In this document: positions 11,130 to 22,014 of the stretch, piece after piece
Numbering within the stretch: the first letter of the stretch is position 1
How the letters are laid out: each line of letters opens with the position of its first letter
Origin: Allomyces arbusculus
Taxonomy: Eukaryota; Blastocladiomycota; Blastocladiomycetes; Blastocladiales; Blastocladiaceae
Direction: 5' to 3'
Assembly: GCA_027604705.1 (NCBI GenBank)
Contig: JADHYV010000062.1
Location: 43,622 to 107,621, forward strand
DNA: 64,000 bases
Notes under the pieces: generated by a model
The model's input: the letters and a program-made list of their open reading frames with translations, nothing else
Told to the model about the DNA's origin: nothing
Databases searched by the model: none
Made by a program: the position numbers and the translations under genes

Positions 11130-11666
11130 CAGACGACTCCACCACCGCTTCCACCGTATCCTCTTCGGGCGCCTCTACCACGAACTCGTCAACCCTCGAA
11201 CTTCTCGCCCTCCTCGCGCTCCTGCTCGACTCGACCCCCAACCACCTCCTCCACGGCCTTTGTCAGCTGCGACGTTCAACTCTTCAAGCGCCTCTTCGGG
11301 CAGAGAGCCCGTCAGTCCTCAACGACGTGCGTGCGCTCGGCCGCTTGCCCGGTCGACGGGAAACGGCAGTAACGTGCAGCCGTTCACGGGCGCGTTGTTT
11401 GGCAAGCCGGGCCGCCCGTCAACTTTATCGGTGGCGCGCGTCCGTTCCATGTGATTGTCGGCGGCAAGCTGAACGGCGATTTCTTGCAGGCGGGTGCTCC
11501 GCTCGGTCGGTCGTGCGACGTGCAGCACAACTGGTGCGCCAACGTCAACTCGCAGCGAGTCAAGGGTCGGTCGGTCGGGCAGTGCGACCAGCAGAACAAC
11601 GAGTGCCATGCTCCAATCGCGCAGGGCCAGGCGGCCTCGGCCAAGTTGCAGCAGGGCGGCAAGTAA
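11130..11666 (+). pseudogene. Frameshifted gene for a small Cys-containing fungal protein
   Basis: The 3' part (about 11385..11666) encodes RPFHV..., then SCDVQHNWCANVNSQ and GQCDQQNNEC before a stop. This matches a family of small, probably secreted fungal proteins (QPFTGALGG ... RPF ... SCDxQHNxCA ... CDxQNxxC), some misnamed ribosomal protein S17. The expected preceding segment NVQPFTGALFGKPG is in the +1 frame and the rest in another, with no room for an intron near 11400, so at least one frameshift is present. Upstream Ser/Thr-rich coding is spread over several frames and no start or signal peptide can be fixed. A sequencing error cannot be excluded. Confidence 0.5.
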
Positions 11667-11761
11667 GGAGTGTTACGGGCGTCGTGATTATCGTTGATCG
11701 TTTTGTTTGATGTTGTTCATGATTTGGAGCAGGCCGGTGCTGCCTTGCTAGGAGGCCTCGA

Positions 11762-11965
11762 CAAACCCAGGTCTCGACTGGGTCTCAAGTAGGTCCAGGT
11801 CAGGTCTGCTGACCCCGACCTGACACCTCCTGTTTCAGCCAGGCAGGTCCAGGGTCCAGGTCTAGCCAGCGCAGCCCGGGTCCAGGTCGGGGTCTGGGTC
11901 GGGTCTGGCCCGGGTTCGGGTCGGGTTCGGGGCGGGTCCAGGGCAGGTCCGGGGCAGCTCAGGTC
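11762..11965. repeat. Degenerate GGTCCAGG/GGGTC low-complexity block
   Basis: About 200 bp of imperfect short units (GGTCCAGGTC, GGGTCTGG, GGGTCGGGTT) without a strict period. It lies between the frameshifted gene and the membrane-protein gene. No coding potential seen. Confidence 0.75.
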
Positions 11966-12813
11966 TGCAGCCGGCGAGCGAAAAAACCTTTCACTAGAAA
12001 TGAAGTCTCTGAACTAAGACCAATATCCAGGAAAACGGCTATTCATAATTGTTTGAACCACGGCCGCAGAATCGCGACAGAGACAGGGCACATAGCAACC
12101 AGATCATGCAAGAAAACAATTTTCTGTCTCTCCTTCAATTACATGATGGAAGCAGACCCCAAGCGAACCCCGAACCGGGGCGGAGACCTGACCCAGGTTT
12201 GTCTCGCCCAACTTGCTGGTGTGGCCGATGATGGAGCAAGGAAAAAGAAGCACAAATGAGGCAGAATGCCCCGTATTTTCGCTGCAATGCATCAAAATAC
12301 CGCTGCAATGACCTCATTTCCGCCTTGGCAACACTGCGGCAACCCATGACCGTGTCACATGGGCACGTCAGTCGCATGGCCGTTCGAGAATCGTTCGAGA
12401 ACCGTCCCATGCGGCTCTCGATCCGGCCGTGTGCGGCAGTGATGGAAGGGCCTCGAACGCGACTTCGGCGCAGGTGCTGGGGCTTGACGTTCGATGATTG
12501 GTTGCTGGAAGGATGAGTGCCATGCGCAAGTCGCGCTTGTCCCACGGCGCCCAAACGAGCCCAAACGCCAAACGCCATCGTCTGTTTTCCAGAGCCTGCT
12601 TCTTCGATTATAAATATCCTGGGGCACCCCCGTCTTCGCGTCTTCTTCCACGGCAAGCACGACCCTGGGAACCATCCAGAGCAACATCATCGACAACGGT
12701 CAATCCATTTCGTGGCGGCGTTCTCCTGTCGACAACGCCGACGCCGATTTTGCCAAAGCACACTTGCACCGGTTTTGCACCCCAACTCGCGACCACGACC
12801 ACCACCAAGTTTT
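11966..12813. other. Upstream region of the single-pass membrane protein gene
   Basis: About 850 bp with no supported gene; the downstream ORF stays open upstream of its start only because no stop occurs. Contains a TATAAATA at 12609..12616. Confidence 0.5.
12609..12616 (+). promoter_or_regulatory. TATA box upstream of membrane protein gene
   Basis: TATAAATA about 200 bp before the ATG at 12814, the same spacing as in the phosphate transporter gene. Confidence 0.45.
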
Positions 12814-14520
12814 ATGGCGACCGCAGCAGCAGGAGCGCCACCAGCGCCAGCACCCGCCCTCATTGACCTGTCCACGGGCCAGGCCGCGCGCGCGACCGCC
12901 CTGTTCCCGTTCCCAGCCAACGACACCATCCCAGCACCGCGACTGTGCCTCGTCGAGGGCAATGCGCTGTTTTCCACCTGTTCACCCGACACGGCCGCGG
13001 CCAACCGCTACGAGGCATGCCTTTCCGCTGCGTGCCCCGACGAGGCGCACGACTTGGCCGCAGCCATTTCTGCACGCACGTCGCGCGGCGATACGCGCCA
13101 GGACCGCACGAGTTTACTTGCCGCAACACGGCGCGAACTCTGCGGCATGTTCCGGTGCCCTGCCGAGTACCTCGCGCGCGGGACGCTGTGCGTGCCGTTG
13201 GCTGACCAGACTGTGCTGGGACGCGGGTTTGCGCTCGACCAGAGGCCAAATGTCACTGTGTCTGGAGCCGACCACGACGCCGTGGACCGTGCATGGACGC
13301 AGTACCGCTCAACCGTTGACAAGTGGAATGCGACCGCGCCGGCCGCACGACTCTCGGGGACGGACCCCAGGCTCGGTATTTGCACGATGGGCGCCCCCGC
13401 CGGGTGGCCGTGCCGCGACGGCAGTACCGACGCGTTCGGCGCCATTTTCCCGGGGAATATCCCCGCGCTTGCCGCCAACGCGACGAGTCCGTTCCAGCTC
13501 GCCGACGCCCTGTCGGTGACCGATTCGCAGACGTTCATCTACAAAGAGCCGCCATCCGGCGGGTCGACCATCACGGCAAACCCGGCCAACGTCTACTCGC
13601 CCGTCTCGTGCATCTTGCGCACCGTCTACCCGGCCAAGCTTCCGGGCGACACGTGCGCGACCTCCATGGACTGCATGATGGGCCGGTGCGAGGCGCCGCC
13701 CGCGGCCGGGTCCGCGCCGTCGCGGTGCTCGGACGTGCTGGTTCTGAAATCGGCCGACACTAAAGTGCCCGCACATATTAGCACCGACCCGGGCACGGAC
13801 CCGACGGCATCGGCTGCACGCGACGCGCACGTCGCGTCGTCCACGTCCATGACCGTGCAGGCGATTGTCTTGACTGTGGTGCTGGTCGTGCTCATTGCCG
13901 GACTCGCCGTGGGCCGCGTCTGGCACGTGCGCGCGCGCGACCGCGCCCTGCAAAAGCGGCGCAAGTTGCTGGGGTTGCCGCCAATGCCGATGCGCAACCA
14001 TTACCGGACCCCGCCACAGCCGCGCGTCGTCGACCATCTGGCCGCACCGTCGACGATCATTTCGTCGAGCCCGTCGGCCAAAGTCACGCCCGACGCGGCA
14101 AGTAAGCCCGTGGTCGGACTCTCTGATTTCACGTCGCCGCCGGTCTTGCTCACGCTCGACCAGATCAGTGTCGAGGACGACGACCCAGCGGCCGCGGCGT
14201 TGCGTGGACACTCGCACCAGGTGGCGGTCCTCGCGCACGACGAGAACCGGACGGCCGAGGATGACGATACGGTGGTCGTCGAGCTGCCCGAGTGTTGCTT
14301 GGCCGCCGCCGCGATGCAGGGTGGGGTCTCGGCGCTGCTTCACCACGTCGAGATTGACCACTACGACGACCCAGAGTATGTGCGTGAAGTGCAGCAAATG
14401 GTCGTCGAGTACGGGCACGTTATGATCGTCGAGGTCGAGAATGACGACCTAGTCGTCGAGGAAGAGCTGGATTTTGATAACAGCGAGGGGTCCGGGAAGA
14501 GTGGGGCACGACGGCCGTGA
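12814..14520 (+). CDS. Single-pass membrane protein with Cys-containing ectodomain
   Basis: Intronless, 568 aa, family not recognised. The N-terminal ~340 residues hold about 17 cysteines and several N-x-S/T sites, consistent with a lumenal or extracellular domain. Near 350 a strongly hydrophobic helix (AIVLTVVLVVLIAGLAV) is followed by basic residues (HVRARDRALQKRRK), giving a type I-like topology. The cytoplasmic tail (~200 aa) is acidic and contains LPECCLAAAAMQGG. The start at 12814 (ATG, MATAAAG) was chosen because a TATA box lies 200 bp upstream and the upstream in-frame extension has no protein-like features. No classical signal peptide is visible, so the topology is inferred. Confidence 0.75.
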   Translation: MATAAAGAPPAPAPALIDLSTGQAARATALFPFPANDTIPAPRLCLVEGNALFSTCSPDTAAANRYEACLSAACPDEAHDLAAAISARTSRGDTRQDRTSLLAATRRELCGMFRCPAEYLARGTLCVPLADQTVLGRGFALDQRPNVTVSGADHDAVDRAWTQYRSTVDKWNATAPAARLSGTDPRLGICTMGAPAGWPCRDGSTDAFGAIFPGNIPALAANATSPFQLADALSVTDSQTFIYKEPPSGGSTITANPANVYSPVSCILRTVYPAKLPGDTCATSMDCMMGRCEAPPAAGSAPSRCSDVLVLKSADTKVPAHISTDPGTDPTASAARDAHVASSTSMTVQAIVLTVVLVVLIAGLAVGRVWHVRARDRALQKRRKLLGLPPMPMRNHYRTPPQPRVVDHLAAPSTIISSSPSAKVTPDAASKPVVGLSDFTSPPVLLTLDQISVEDDDPAAAALRGHSHQVAVLAHDENRTAEDDDTVVVELPECCLAAAAMQGGVSALLHHVEIDHYDDPEYVREVQQMVVEYGHVMIVEVENDDLVVEEELDFDNSEGSGKSGARRP

Positions 14521-14754
14521 TCGTGTCAATGGTCGTCTCGTTTGCTTCGTTGCGTTGATACCCCCCTCTTTCTCGATTCCTCGTTGCAGCCGTGTACATT
14601 ATTCTCTTTCTCGCTCGCTCTGTTCATTTTTTTGGGCTGTCGGGGTCGTAAGCGCGACCCGCGAGATCAAGGCGCACCATTGTCGTCGTCAGCAAAAATA
14701 CACGCGCCTTCAATTTTTTGCTGTCAACTCAATGAATTCTCAATCCGTCCGCTT

Positions 14755-15568
14755 TCACTCGCGGAACACGGGCGGTCGGTGAATCCGGTTGCGCTGAATC
14801 CGCACAAACAGCCAATCCACGGCATCGCGCACCCCCGACCCAGTCAGTGCCACACACGGCAAGACTTTCGAATCGCGTGCGCCCAACTGCACGGCAATCG
14901 GGTTGAAGACTTCCTTGATTTCCTCGACGCGCAGGCACCCGGGCACATCCTGCTTGTTGGCGAGCATCAGGATCGGCAGACCTTCGAGCGCGTCGCTTGT
15001 CACAACGCGATCTACAGTCCACGTACGGCAGGTCAGTCGGACTCTCGCACGGCCTGAAAGGCGGCGCGTGCAAACGCACCAAACGTGGACTTAACCGTTT
15101 CGAGCCGTGCGACGTCGGTCGAGTCGACGACAAAGATCACGGCGTGAGCCTCGGCATAGTATTTTTCCCAAATCGAGTGCAGCTCGAGTTGCCCGCCGAG
15201 GTCCCAAAAGTTGACGTGCACCTTGTCGAGGCTAATCTTGCCAACTGGGAAGAGTGAGCCCGCCGCGAACACGCCGTCGGAGAGGGGAGAGAAAGTACGG
15301 ACTGTTCAGGCCAATCGTCGGTGCAATCTTTTCTGGCGGCAGGCCCTGCACGCCCGTGAAGATGCTCTTGATGCGCTCGAGCAGGGTCTAGACGAGCGCC
15401 TCCATTTGCGCGCAAGTCAGATCCTTGAGCACTGAATGGTTTGCGTGCGTGCACCGACACAGTGGATGTACTCACCGTCTTGCCGGCATTGTCGAGCCCG
15501 ATGATGATCACGTAGTACTCTTCCTTGCGCGTCCAGTGCCGATACAGGCCCGACAAGAGCGTGTACAT
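14755..15568 (-). CDS. ARL3: Arl3/ARFRP1-type small GTPase
   Basis: ARF-family GTPase acting at the trans-Golgi in vesicle traffic in known members. 199 aa, four exons (minus): 15568..15476, 15387..15303, 15244..15080, 15011..14755. The N-terminus MYTLLSGLYR is characteristic of ARFRP1/Arl3, which is N-acetylated and not myristoylated. G1 GLDNAGKT, G2 region PTIGLN, G3 WDLGGQ, G4 NKQD and G5 near CVALTG are all present. Length equals the human protein within two residues. Splicing restores GLN-I-GKISLDK and KSTF-D-RVVTSD. An unspliced reading hits stops. Tail-to-tail with the upstream membrane-protein gene, 234 bp apart. Confidence 0.93.
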
Positions 15569-17103
15569 GGTGATCGAGATGGGCGGGTTCGAGAGCGTGG
15601 CCACGAACGCGCCGTTTGTAACTTGGATGCCGGACTTGCTACCAGGTGACCGTCGGCGATCAAGGCTCGCAGCTCGAAGCGTTGTCAAGTTTGAACGAGA
15701 TTGCCGAACAATCCAATGCGGCAAGTTGGTATTGATCAAGTTGCAGTCGACTGGACGGTTTGGAAAGCGGCCACCACAACGGTTTTATCGCGCCTGCCGG
15801 CCAGGACAGCGGTAACACACATGTTTGGAAGCTGGCCAAAACCCAAGTGCGTACGATTAGATGCCAGTGCACATGTCTGCGTCCGATTATGTTGGAATTG
15901 GCGTGTTTGAAGTGGTCCAAGAAATGACAGCACGGCAAGAAATGCTCTTATGCTCTGATTTGTTTCAGGCATTCGGTCGTGCCATGACCATCGTTGCCCT
16001 GCCGCTGGTGCACTGCAAACTTCAAAACGCAAGAATGACACTCTTCCGCTGGGTGATATGCATGCGAGGGCAATAAATAAACCATTTCCACAGTTTTTGG
16101 CGCGCGACCCCCCCCCAAATCATGCACCAAACCGCATCGACGGCCAATATCGTGACTCGAGCCGAAACCGTGGATTTTACTGTGTATGCATCGCTGATGC
16201 ATTGATTGTTACCGTCAACTGCCCTTGCGGCCTTCGAAATCATTGACAGCCATTATCAGTCCTTGGACCTGGGCATTTGCATGGCGAACAGATGGCCACA
16301 CACCAGGGGTTATAATGAAAGTGGAGATGGCGGTGGCACTTGAGAAGGAACTAACTTTCCAACGCCGACAAATCGGGAGGGTACTGGCGACAGCGACGAA
16401 GGACCAGGAGCGAACAGGAAGGATGTCACGAATGGACTTGGGCGCAAGGTGGCGATGGCTCTGGTACTTGCCAGAGGTAACCATCTTCTGCGCATCGTTA
16501 AGACGGGAGAAAAAGGAAAAGGGTGGCGTGACAACTTGAATTAGGGGCCATGGTTTCATTCATCGCTCCAATTAGTCCTGCCATGAAATGGCACACTTCC
16601 GACGTGTCTCTTTCGGAACATCGTGCACGCAGTCATGTCCAAAGTGTTCAAAGTGTTCAAGTCTTGCATTATCATGACTTTCCCCGTTGATGTAGTGCAG
16701 TGGCAGAGCAGCGACTGGAGCGTCGTCGCTCGCTTTAAAAACGTGATTCTGGTCGTCACCAAATTGGGCACATATTATTTCAAAGGTTGATTGCATCAAA
16801 CCAGCATTTTCTCACTGCGTGTAGAACCATGACTGCTTCATGCAGTCGGTCTGCCACGCTCTGTTATCCGCTTCACCCCCGCCCATCCTGGCCCCGATCG
16901 GCTGATTTTGCCCTGGTTTGAGGTACGTTGACGTTTGATCAGGCAAGAGCATGATGAACGCACATCTGACATGCAGGATTGATTATCCATAGCTCGAAAG
17001 AACCAGCATCTATGAATTGCTACAGATTGACCCCGCCAACGTCGACCACCCCGCTGCTTATCGTGAAAACAGACCCGGCCATTCGGGAAATAGGTTAATT
17101 CAC
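15569..17103. other. Intergenic, AT-richer DNA
   Basis: About 1.5 kb of short ORFs on both strands without coding bias or recognisable motifs. It may include further exons of the uncertain gene at 17104..17302. Confidence 0.45.
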
Positions 17104-17302
17104 CTTCAATTTTTGATGCTTGGCGCATTTTGAGGATCTCGTCGACATTTTTCAAGCGCTCAAGCTGGGCTATGGTCCTGTGTTTTGTTTTAAGCTTAGG
17201 TCGCTTGCCACTCTGGACTTACGCTTTTTCTGTCCCTCTTTGCGCTGGAAGTAGACATTCGGCTCTTGCCGGGCCTTGAATTCAACTCGGATGCCAAAAC
17301 AG
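17104..17302 (-). CDS. Possible exons of an unrecognised gene
   Basis: Two minus-strand segments read like protein and are bounded by good splice signals. Segment 17302..17223 follows TTTCAG and ends at GTAAGT; it encodes RVEFKARQEPNVYFQRKEG. Segment 17169..17104 follows CCATAG and ends at GTGAAT; it encodes LERLKNVDEILKMRQASKI. The intron between is 53 nt and joins them in frame. No start, stop or family is known. The opposite strand has an Ala/Lys-rich ORF (17266..17466) that could be the real one instead. Confidence 0.25.
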
Positions 17303-17466
17303 CTGAAAGCAAGGCTCTTGCTCGGCAGTTGGCACGCGCCAAGAAGGCGGCAGCAAAACGCCAAGAAAAGCAAGCTAAGATTTCGAACGATAACAATGCA
17401 GTCGAACTTGCTGAGATCGTGGCGGCCGTGACGCTGGCAGATTCCCCGTCAAACGACGAGAACTAG

Positions 17467-17991
17467 CGTCGTAACCTGCGCGATATCGCGGGCAAATCGG
17501 CCGTGGTCGCTGGTCAGGAATGGAGATGGAATGTAATGGGTAGGCGGTCAAGATCTGCAGAAGTGCGAAATCCTCGCCTTGGATGATTTGCTGAAATCGA
17601 TTTGCTTGCTTTGACGCGTCTTTTCGTGGACTAATCCGCACCAATGGCTATCCGTCCCGCAAACCTCTGCGATGGTGCGTGCGACGAGGTGTCGCAGTCA
17701 CTGTTAACACGATTGAAACCTTCAAGTCAAAGAAATGCAAGAAACGGCATCCATATTCCAATTCAGACCATCCTGCCACCATCACAACCCCGCTGCATGT
17801 GCGCAAACTTCGATATGCAAAAATGACACCCGTCCACCGGGTGGATAAGCACGGGAGGGCAAATATGAGACCATCTTTGCGGTCCATGGCGCAAGACCCC
17901 CTCCCGAAACCCCGCACCAAGCAGCGGCCGATCACGCGACCAGCCCCAAAATCGCGTCGGTACGCGGCTCACGCCCTTGAACGGTTTTTTG
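17467..17991. other. Intergenic region downstream of the Gln-rich gene
   Basis: 525 bp with nothing recognised. Confidence 0.5.
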
Positions 17992-19044
17992 TTAGATCGC
18001 GTGGTACTCAGGCACGCCACCAGCAAACTGCGCCTGGTGCTGCGACTGCGCCATGGATGCGTCGGGCGTCCACGCAAATTGGTCCTGGGCCTAGGATAGT
18101 GCAAACGGACACGCGGTGTCAGTGTTTCGCCCGCGGTGCGTTGGTTTGAGGGCGGAGACGACGCACCTGCGACTGCACCATGGCACCATGGTCGCCAAAA
18201 CCCGCCTGGTGCTGTGCTTGCGACTGCGCCATGGCGCTGTGGTCGAAGCCCGTCTGGAACTGGCTCTGGTTCTGGGCCTACAGTGCCGTGACAACGAGAG
18301 TGAGTCGGGCAAACCGATACGTCTCAATCCAACGGCCACAAGCGCACCTGCGACGCGAAACTATCGCCATTGAAACTCGTCTGCACTTGACTCTGCGCCT
18401 GCGCGCCGCCGCCGTTCTCGCCGCCGTTCATTTGCATTTGGAATTGCATCTATGACCGGCACGACACTGGTTAGTCATCATTCTCGCGTTTCTCACCCCG
18501 ACGCGCGCTGCAAAGAGTACCGTCTGCGAGTAATGGCCGTCGTTGTAGGTCGACTGGAACTGCGTTTGCGACTGGAACCCGTGCTCATTCATTTGGAACT
18601 GGTTCTGCGCTTGCGACGAGGCGCCGTGGTCGCCGGTACCCACTTGGAACTGCGTCTGCGACTGCGACGCGACACCGTGGTCACCTGGCGCGAGCTGGCC
18701 CTGAGTCTGCGATTGTGTCGCGGTCCCGTCGGCGTTGATCGTCTGGTACTGGCTCTGGAGGGGGGGGGGGGGTGGTTGTCAGGAAACGGAACGGGTGCGG
18801 ATCGAAACGGGGTTGTCAGGCGTGTGAGCGGGGACGGACCTGCGCCTGCGACTGCTGCGCCTGCTGCGCGGCCTGGGCCCCGTTGGCGTGGCCAAACGAC
18901 GACTGGAACTACATTTTGTCCCACGGTCCAACCTTGGCGTCAGTGGTGGTGGCCAACGACCAGAAAAGCAAGCAACCCGACGGTTCATACCTGAGTCTGG
19001 CTCTGGATAACGTCCGGGACGTGGATCGGGACACAGGCGGCCAT
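17992..19044 (-). CDS. Gln-rich repeat protein built from exon cassettes
   Basis: 222 aa in six exons (minus): 19044..18991, 18908..18840, 18754..18521, 18449..18348, 18277..18167, 18090..17992. Every intron is phase 0, and most exons start with AQ, SQ or MQ and end with SQ, so exons are interchangeable cassettes. Repeated motifs are QSQTQFQ, QAQNQFQ, GDHGA and SMAQSQ. The protein lacks hydrophobic segments, is rich in Q, S, G and A, and ends EYHAI. Such composition is known from prion-like or phase-separating proteins; function here is unknown. A TATATAAG lies about 100 bp upstream. The polypyrimidine tract of intron 2 is a 13-base C run. Confidence 0.8.
18760..18772 (+). repeat. G13 homopolymer (C13 tract of an intron acceptor)
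   Basis: Thirteen G on the plus strand; on the coding (minus) strand it is the pyrimidine tract just before the CCAG acceptor of exon 3 of the Gln-rich gene. Confidence 0.9.
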
Positions 19045-20170
19045 GGTGGAAGTGGGTCGGAGGTGTTTGTGCAAAAATCGACGGGGAGAGCAAGTGCCCG
19101 CTGGACGGTTGTCTCGTCGAGAACGGCGGCGCGGCCGCAGCTTATATAGGCACGCCACGGGGGAGACGCGGACGCGCGGGGCCGGTAAGACAGGCAGGCG
19201 TGCCGTCTCGAGCACATCGCGCTTTTGGCTGCATCGGGAAACGGACCGCTGCCGGATAAGGACGCGCACACGGGCGTGAGTGAGATGGACGGCACTGGGC
19301 GCGAGCTGGCGCAGCGCGCACGCAGCACGCACATAGGCAGGTGAGGGGCAGGCGCGCGAGCAGGGAAGCTGACGCGGAAACGGAAGCAAGCGTCACACGC
19401 GCCCAGAAACGGCCGCCACCGACCAGGGCCGGTGTCGTGCGGCGTGCATGCGTGCCTCGGCTCTGTTTCGATTCGTGTCTCCGCACCCTCGCCCGGCTGC
19501 TTCCTTGCAATGGGCGAAGCCTCCTTGGATCCGGTGCCCGCGCCTCGGGCGGACTGGATTGCGGCGGCGCGGGGATCGCTGCGCGCCGCGTCGCTGCCGT
19601 CGCGCATCGGTTGTGCCGCGCGCGCAGAGAGCACTTCACCACCCGGCCGCATGGGGCGCGGAGCATGTGCCGCGACAAGGACGCGTCGAGCTGGTGTTTG
19701 CTTGTTGCGCGAGGATCTCACGCTGGCGCAGTCGTCGGCCGGGTCTAAGTTGGTCGCGATCGATGCGGCGAGCGAGGCGCACCCACGGCAATGGCGGCTG
19801 GTTGGATTGCAGCATGTCGTGCGCGGGCGCGTCTCGTCTGGTCCATGGCGGTTGTGGGGCGTGATCGACGAAGGGTGGAGCAGCAGACAGGTTTGGCCGA
19901 GGTACAGTCCCAGCCGGGCACAGCCGCACTGGGCTGCGTCGAAGAGATGTGCGCCTGAGCACCGACCGGCTCGCATCAGCGCGCACCAGCGAGGCCCGCT
20001 CATCCGCGCAGCTTGGACTGCTGGCGGTTCCCAGAACTGATCGAGGAACAAAGGCGGTGCGCGCGGGGAGGACTTTCCTCGAAAACGAGCAGGGAAGCAA
20101 GCATTCAATCTATTGATCTCGAGCCGCAAGCGGCGTCGCCAAAAATGGACATTTTGGTACCGAAATTGAT
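19045..20170. other. GC-rich intergenic region
   Basis: About 1.1 kb between the start of the Gln-rich gene and the 3' end of the LRR gene. Long frames occur on both strands from GC bias alone; none has protein-like features. Confidence 0.5.
19141..19148 (-). promoter_or_regulatory. TATA box of the Gln-rich gene
   Basis: TATATAAG on the minus strand, about 97 bp upstream of the ATG at 19044. Confidence 0.5.
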
Positions 20171-22014
20171 CTAGCGCGGCCCCTCTGCCGTGCGCCGTGC
20201 CTCGGTCGGCAAGTACAGCGGCCCGTCGTCCACATGCACGATCCGCGTCCCAGCAGCCGCACTCCTCTCCGTCGTCGGCAAATACAGCACCGATTCCCGG
20301 GTCTTCCCCGCCTGCGCAAGCTCCTGCGGCGGCGGCTGCGGGGCGGACGGCGGCAGCGTGAGCACGTCGTGCACGTATGCCGCCGGTGTTGCATTGGTCG
20401 TATACTGCGGCGGTGGCCCGATCGCGGGCGGACCCGCCTTGAGTTCTGCCTCCTCGGCCGCGGCCTTGGCCTTTTGCCGGCGCGAGAGCACGTGGACGAC
20501 GACAAACGACCCGAGCACAAAAAGGACCGACGCCGCAGCGATCCCGGCGATCGCGGCGGTACTGAGCCCAGACGGGTTCCCGGGATCGCTCGATGCGGCG
20601 ACCGTGCCGGACGACGACGATGAGGTTGGGCTTGGGGTGGCCGCCGCGGCACGTTGTGCAGCCAGGTCCTCGGGACTGCCGCAGACAGGGAGCTTGTCGC
20701 CGAGTCCACCAGGGACGAGGCAAATGTAGTCGGTTTCCATGGCGCCGCCCGCGCGGCACGTGAACTTGTTCGAGTCGGGACCGTCGGCGGCGACGAGGCC
20801 GCAGTCGCGCATGAACGTCTTGGTCAGGTCCGGTACGGCGCCCACGAGCTTGTTGTTCTCGAGGTGGCTATATAATGGGTGAGGAGGGGTCAAGCAGGGT
20901 GACGGATGGAGATGGACGCGCCCAAATTCACACGCACAGTTTGACCAAATTGACGAGGTTATTGAAGCCTGCTGGGATCGTGCCGTTGAACGCGTTGTTG
21001 TTGAAGATGCTGCTCGGGAAGGTGAGCAGACAAGGTCAGGAAAGTCAGGAGCGCATCGATCAGACTTTCCACTTAACGTACAATTCACGCACGCGCGAGA
21101 TCTCGCCTAAGCATTTGGGCAATGGGCCTGACAGGTTGTTGTGGTGGAGAGAGCTGGCAATAGAGAGCACAATCAGATTCTGCACACTGAAATAGGATGC
21201 GTTGCATTTACGTACAATGACCAGGCGTTGCGCATCTTGCACATGGATGGCGGAATGGGCCCCGAAAACGAATTCTGAGAAAAATCGCTGGAGGAGCGCA
21301 ATCAGACCAAGATAGTGAGCAAACAACCAACCAAGTGGACACATCTTAAGAAACCATACAGTCGCTCGAGGTAAAACGGCGTGTCAAGCACGTCCGGAAT
21401 CGTGCCGGAAAACTGATTGTTGGCAATGTTTCTGGAAATCTCACAAGAGAGCGTCAATCCAAGCGAGTACGCATCGACGAGCAGTCGATTCGACAAGGCG
21501 CACAGCAACTCGATGGACTTGAGCCCGAGAAAAAAATCTTGGCCCAACGTCCCCGAAATCTTGTTGTTGGACAGGTCTCTGGGCGATAAGAATGGATCAA
21601 ACATGAGTACGACACGCACGTCGGCAGATCCAGCCAGGGCGAGACCACACGCACACTTCCTTGAGTTCCGTCAGCTTCGTCAAGGCCGACGCCGGGAACG
21701 GTGCCGAAATGCCCCTGCTCGTTAGGTTTCTGTGCGCGGCAGCAGGGTCCCGAGCGTCAGTCTGCGAGTCGCGCAAACGGCGAGTGGGACATCGCGTACA
21801 CCACGGTCACTCGGTCCGACTCGCACTTGATGCCGGCCCACGGCATCGTGCAGCAGCTGGTCGCGTCGGCGCCGGTAGCCGCTTTCGCCGAGACGGGCTG
21901 CCAGCCCGTGGAATTGCCGCGCCATGTCGGCCCGGACAGGACCGAGTACAGGTTGCGCAGCGCGGTGCAGTCGGCTTGCGTTCCGGCCGAATTGTCGGAT
22001 GAGCTGCTGGACAT
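20171..22014 (-). CDS. Leucine-rich-repeat single-pass membrane protein
   Basis: 449 aa, eight exons (minus): 22014..21800, 21729..21655, 21578..21504, 21431..21360, 21287..21216, 21153..21082, 21009..20938, 20867..20171. The N-terminal cap has the LRRNT pattern (DCTALRNLYSVL, CCTMPWAGIKC). Repeats follow the plant-like consensus LxxLDLSxNxFSGxIP, e.g. VDLSNNKISGTL, LNIANNQFSGTIP, LDFSQNSFSGPIP, LHLENNKLVGAVP. Each internal exon is 72 or 75 nt, one repeat, and all introns are phase 2. Then a Cys-containing cap, a Ser/Thr linker, a transmembrane helix (AAIAGIAAASVLFVLGSFVVV) and a ~100-aa tail without kinase domain. MSSSSSD gives no signal peptide; a missed 5' exon is possible. Confidence 0.88.

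Noticed and set aside
18909-20759. 616-codon minus-strand ORF
   Set aside because: It crosses real exons of the Gln-rich and LRR genes in another frame and is Arg/Pro-rich; it stays open because of GC bias.
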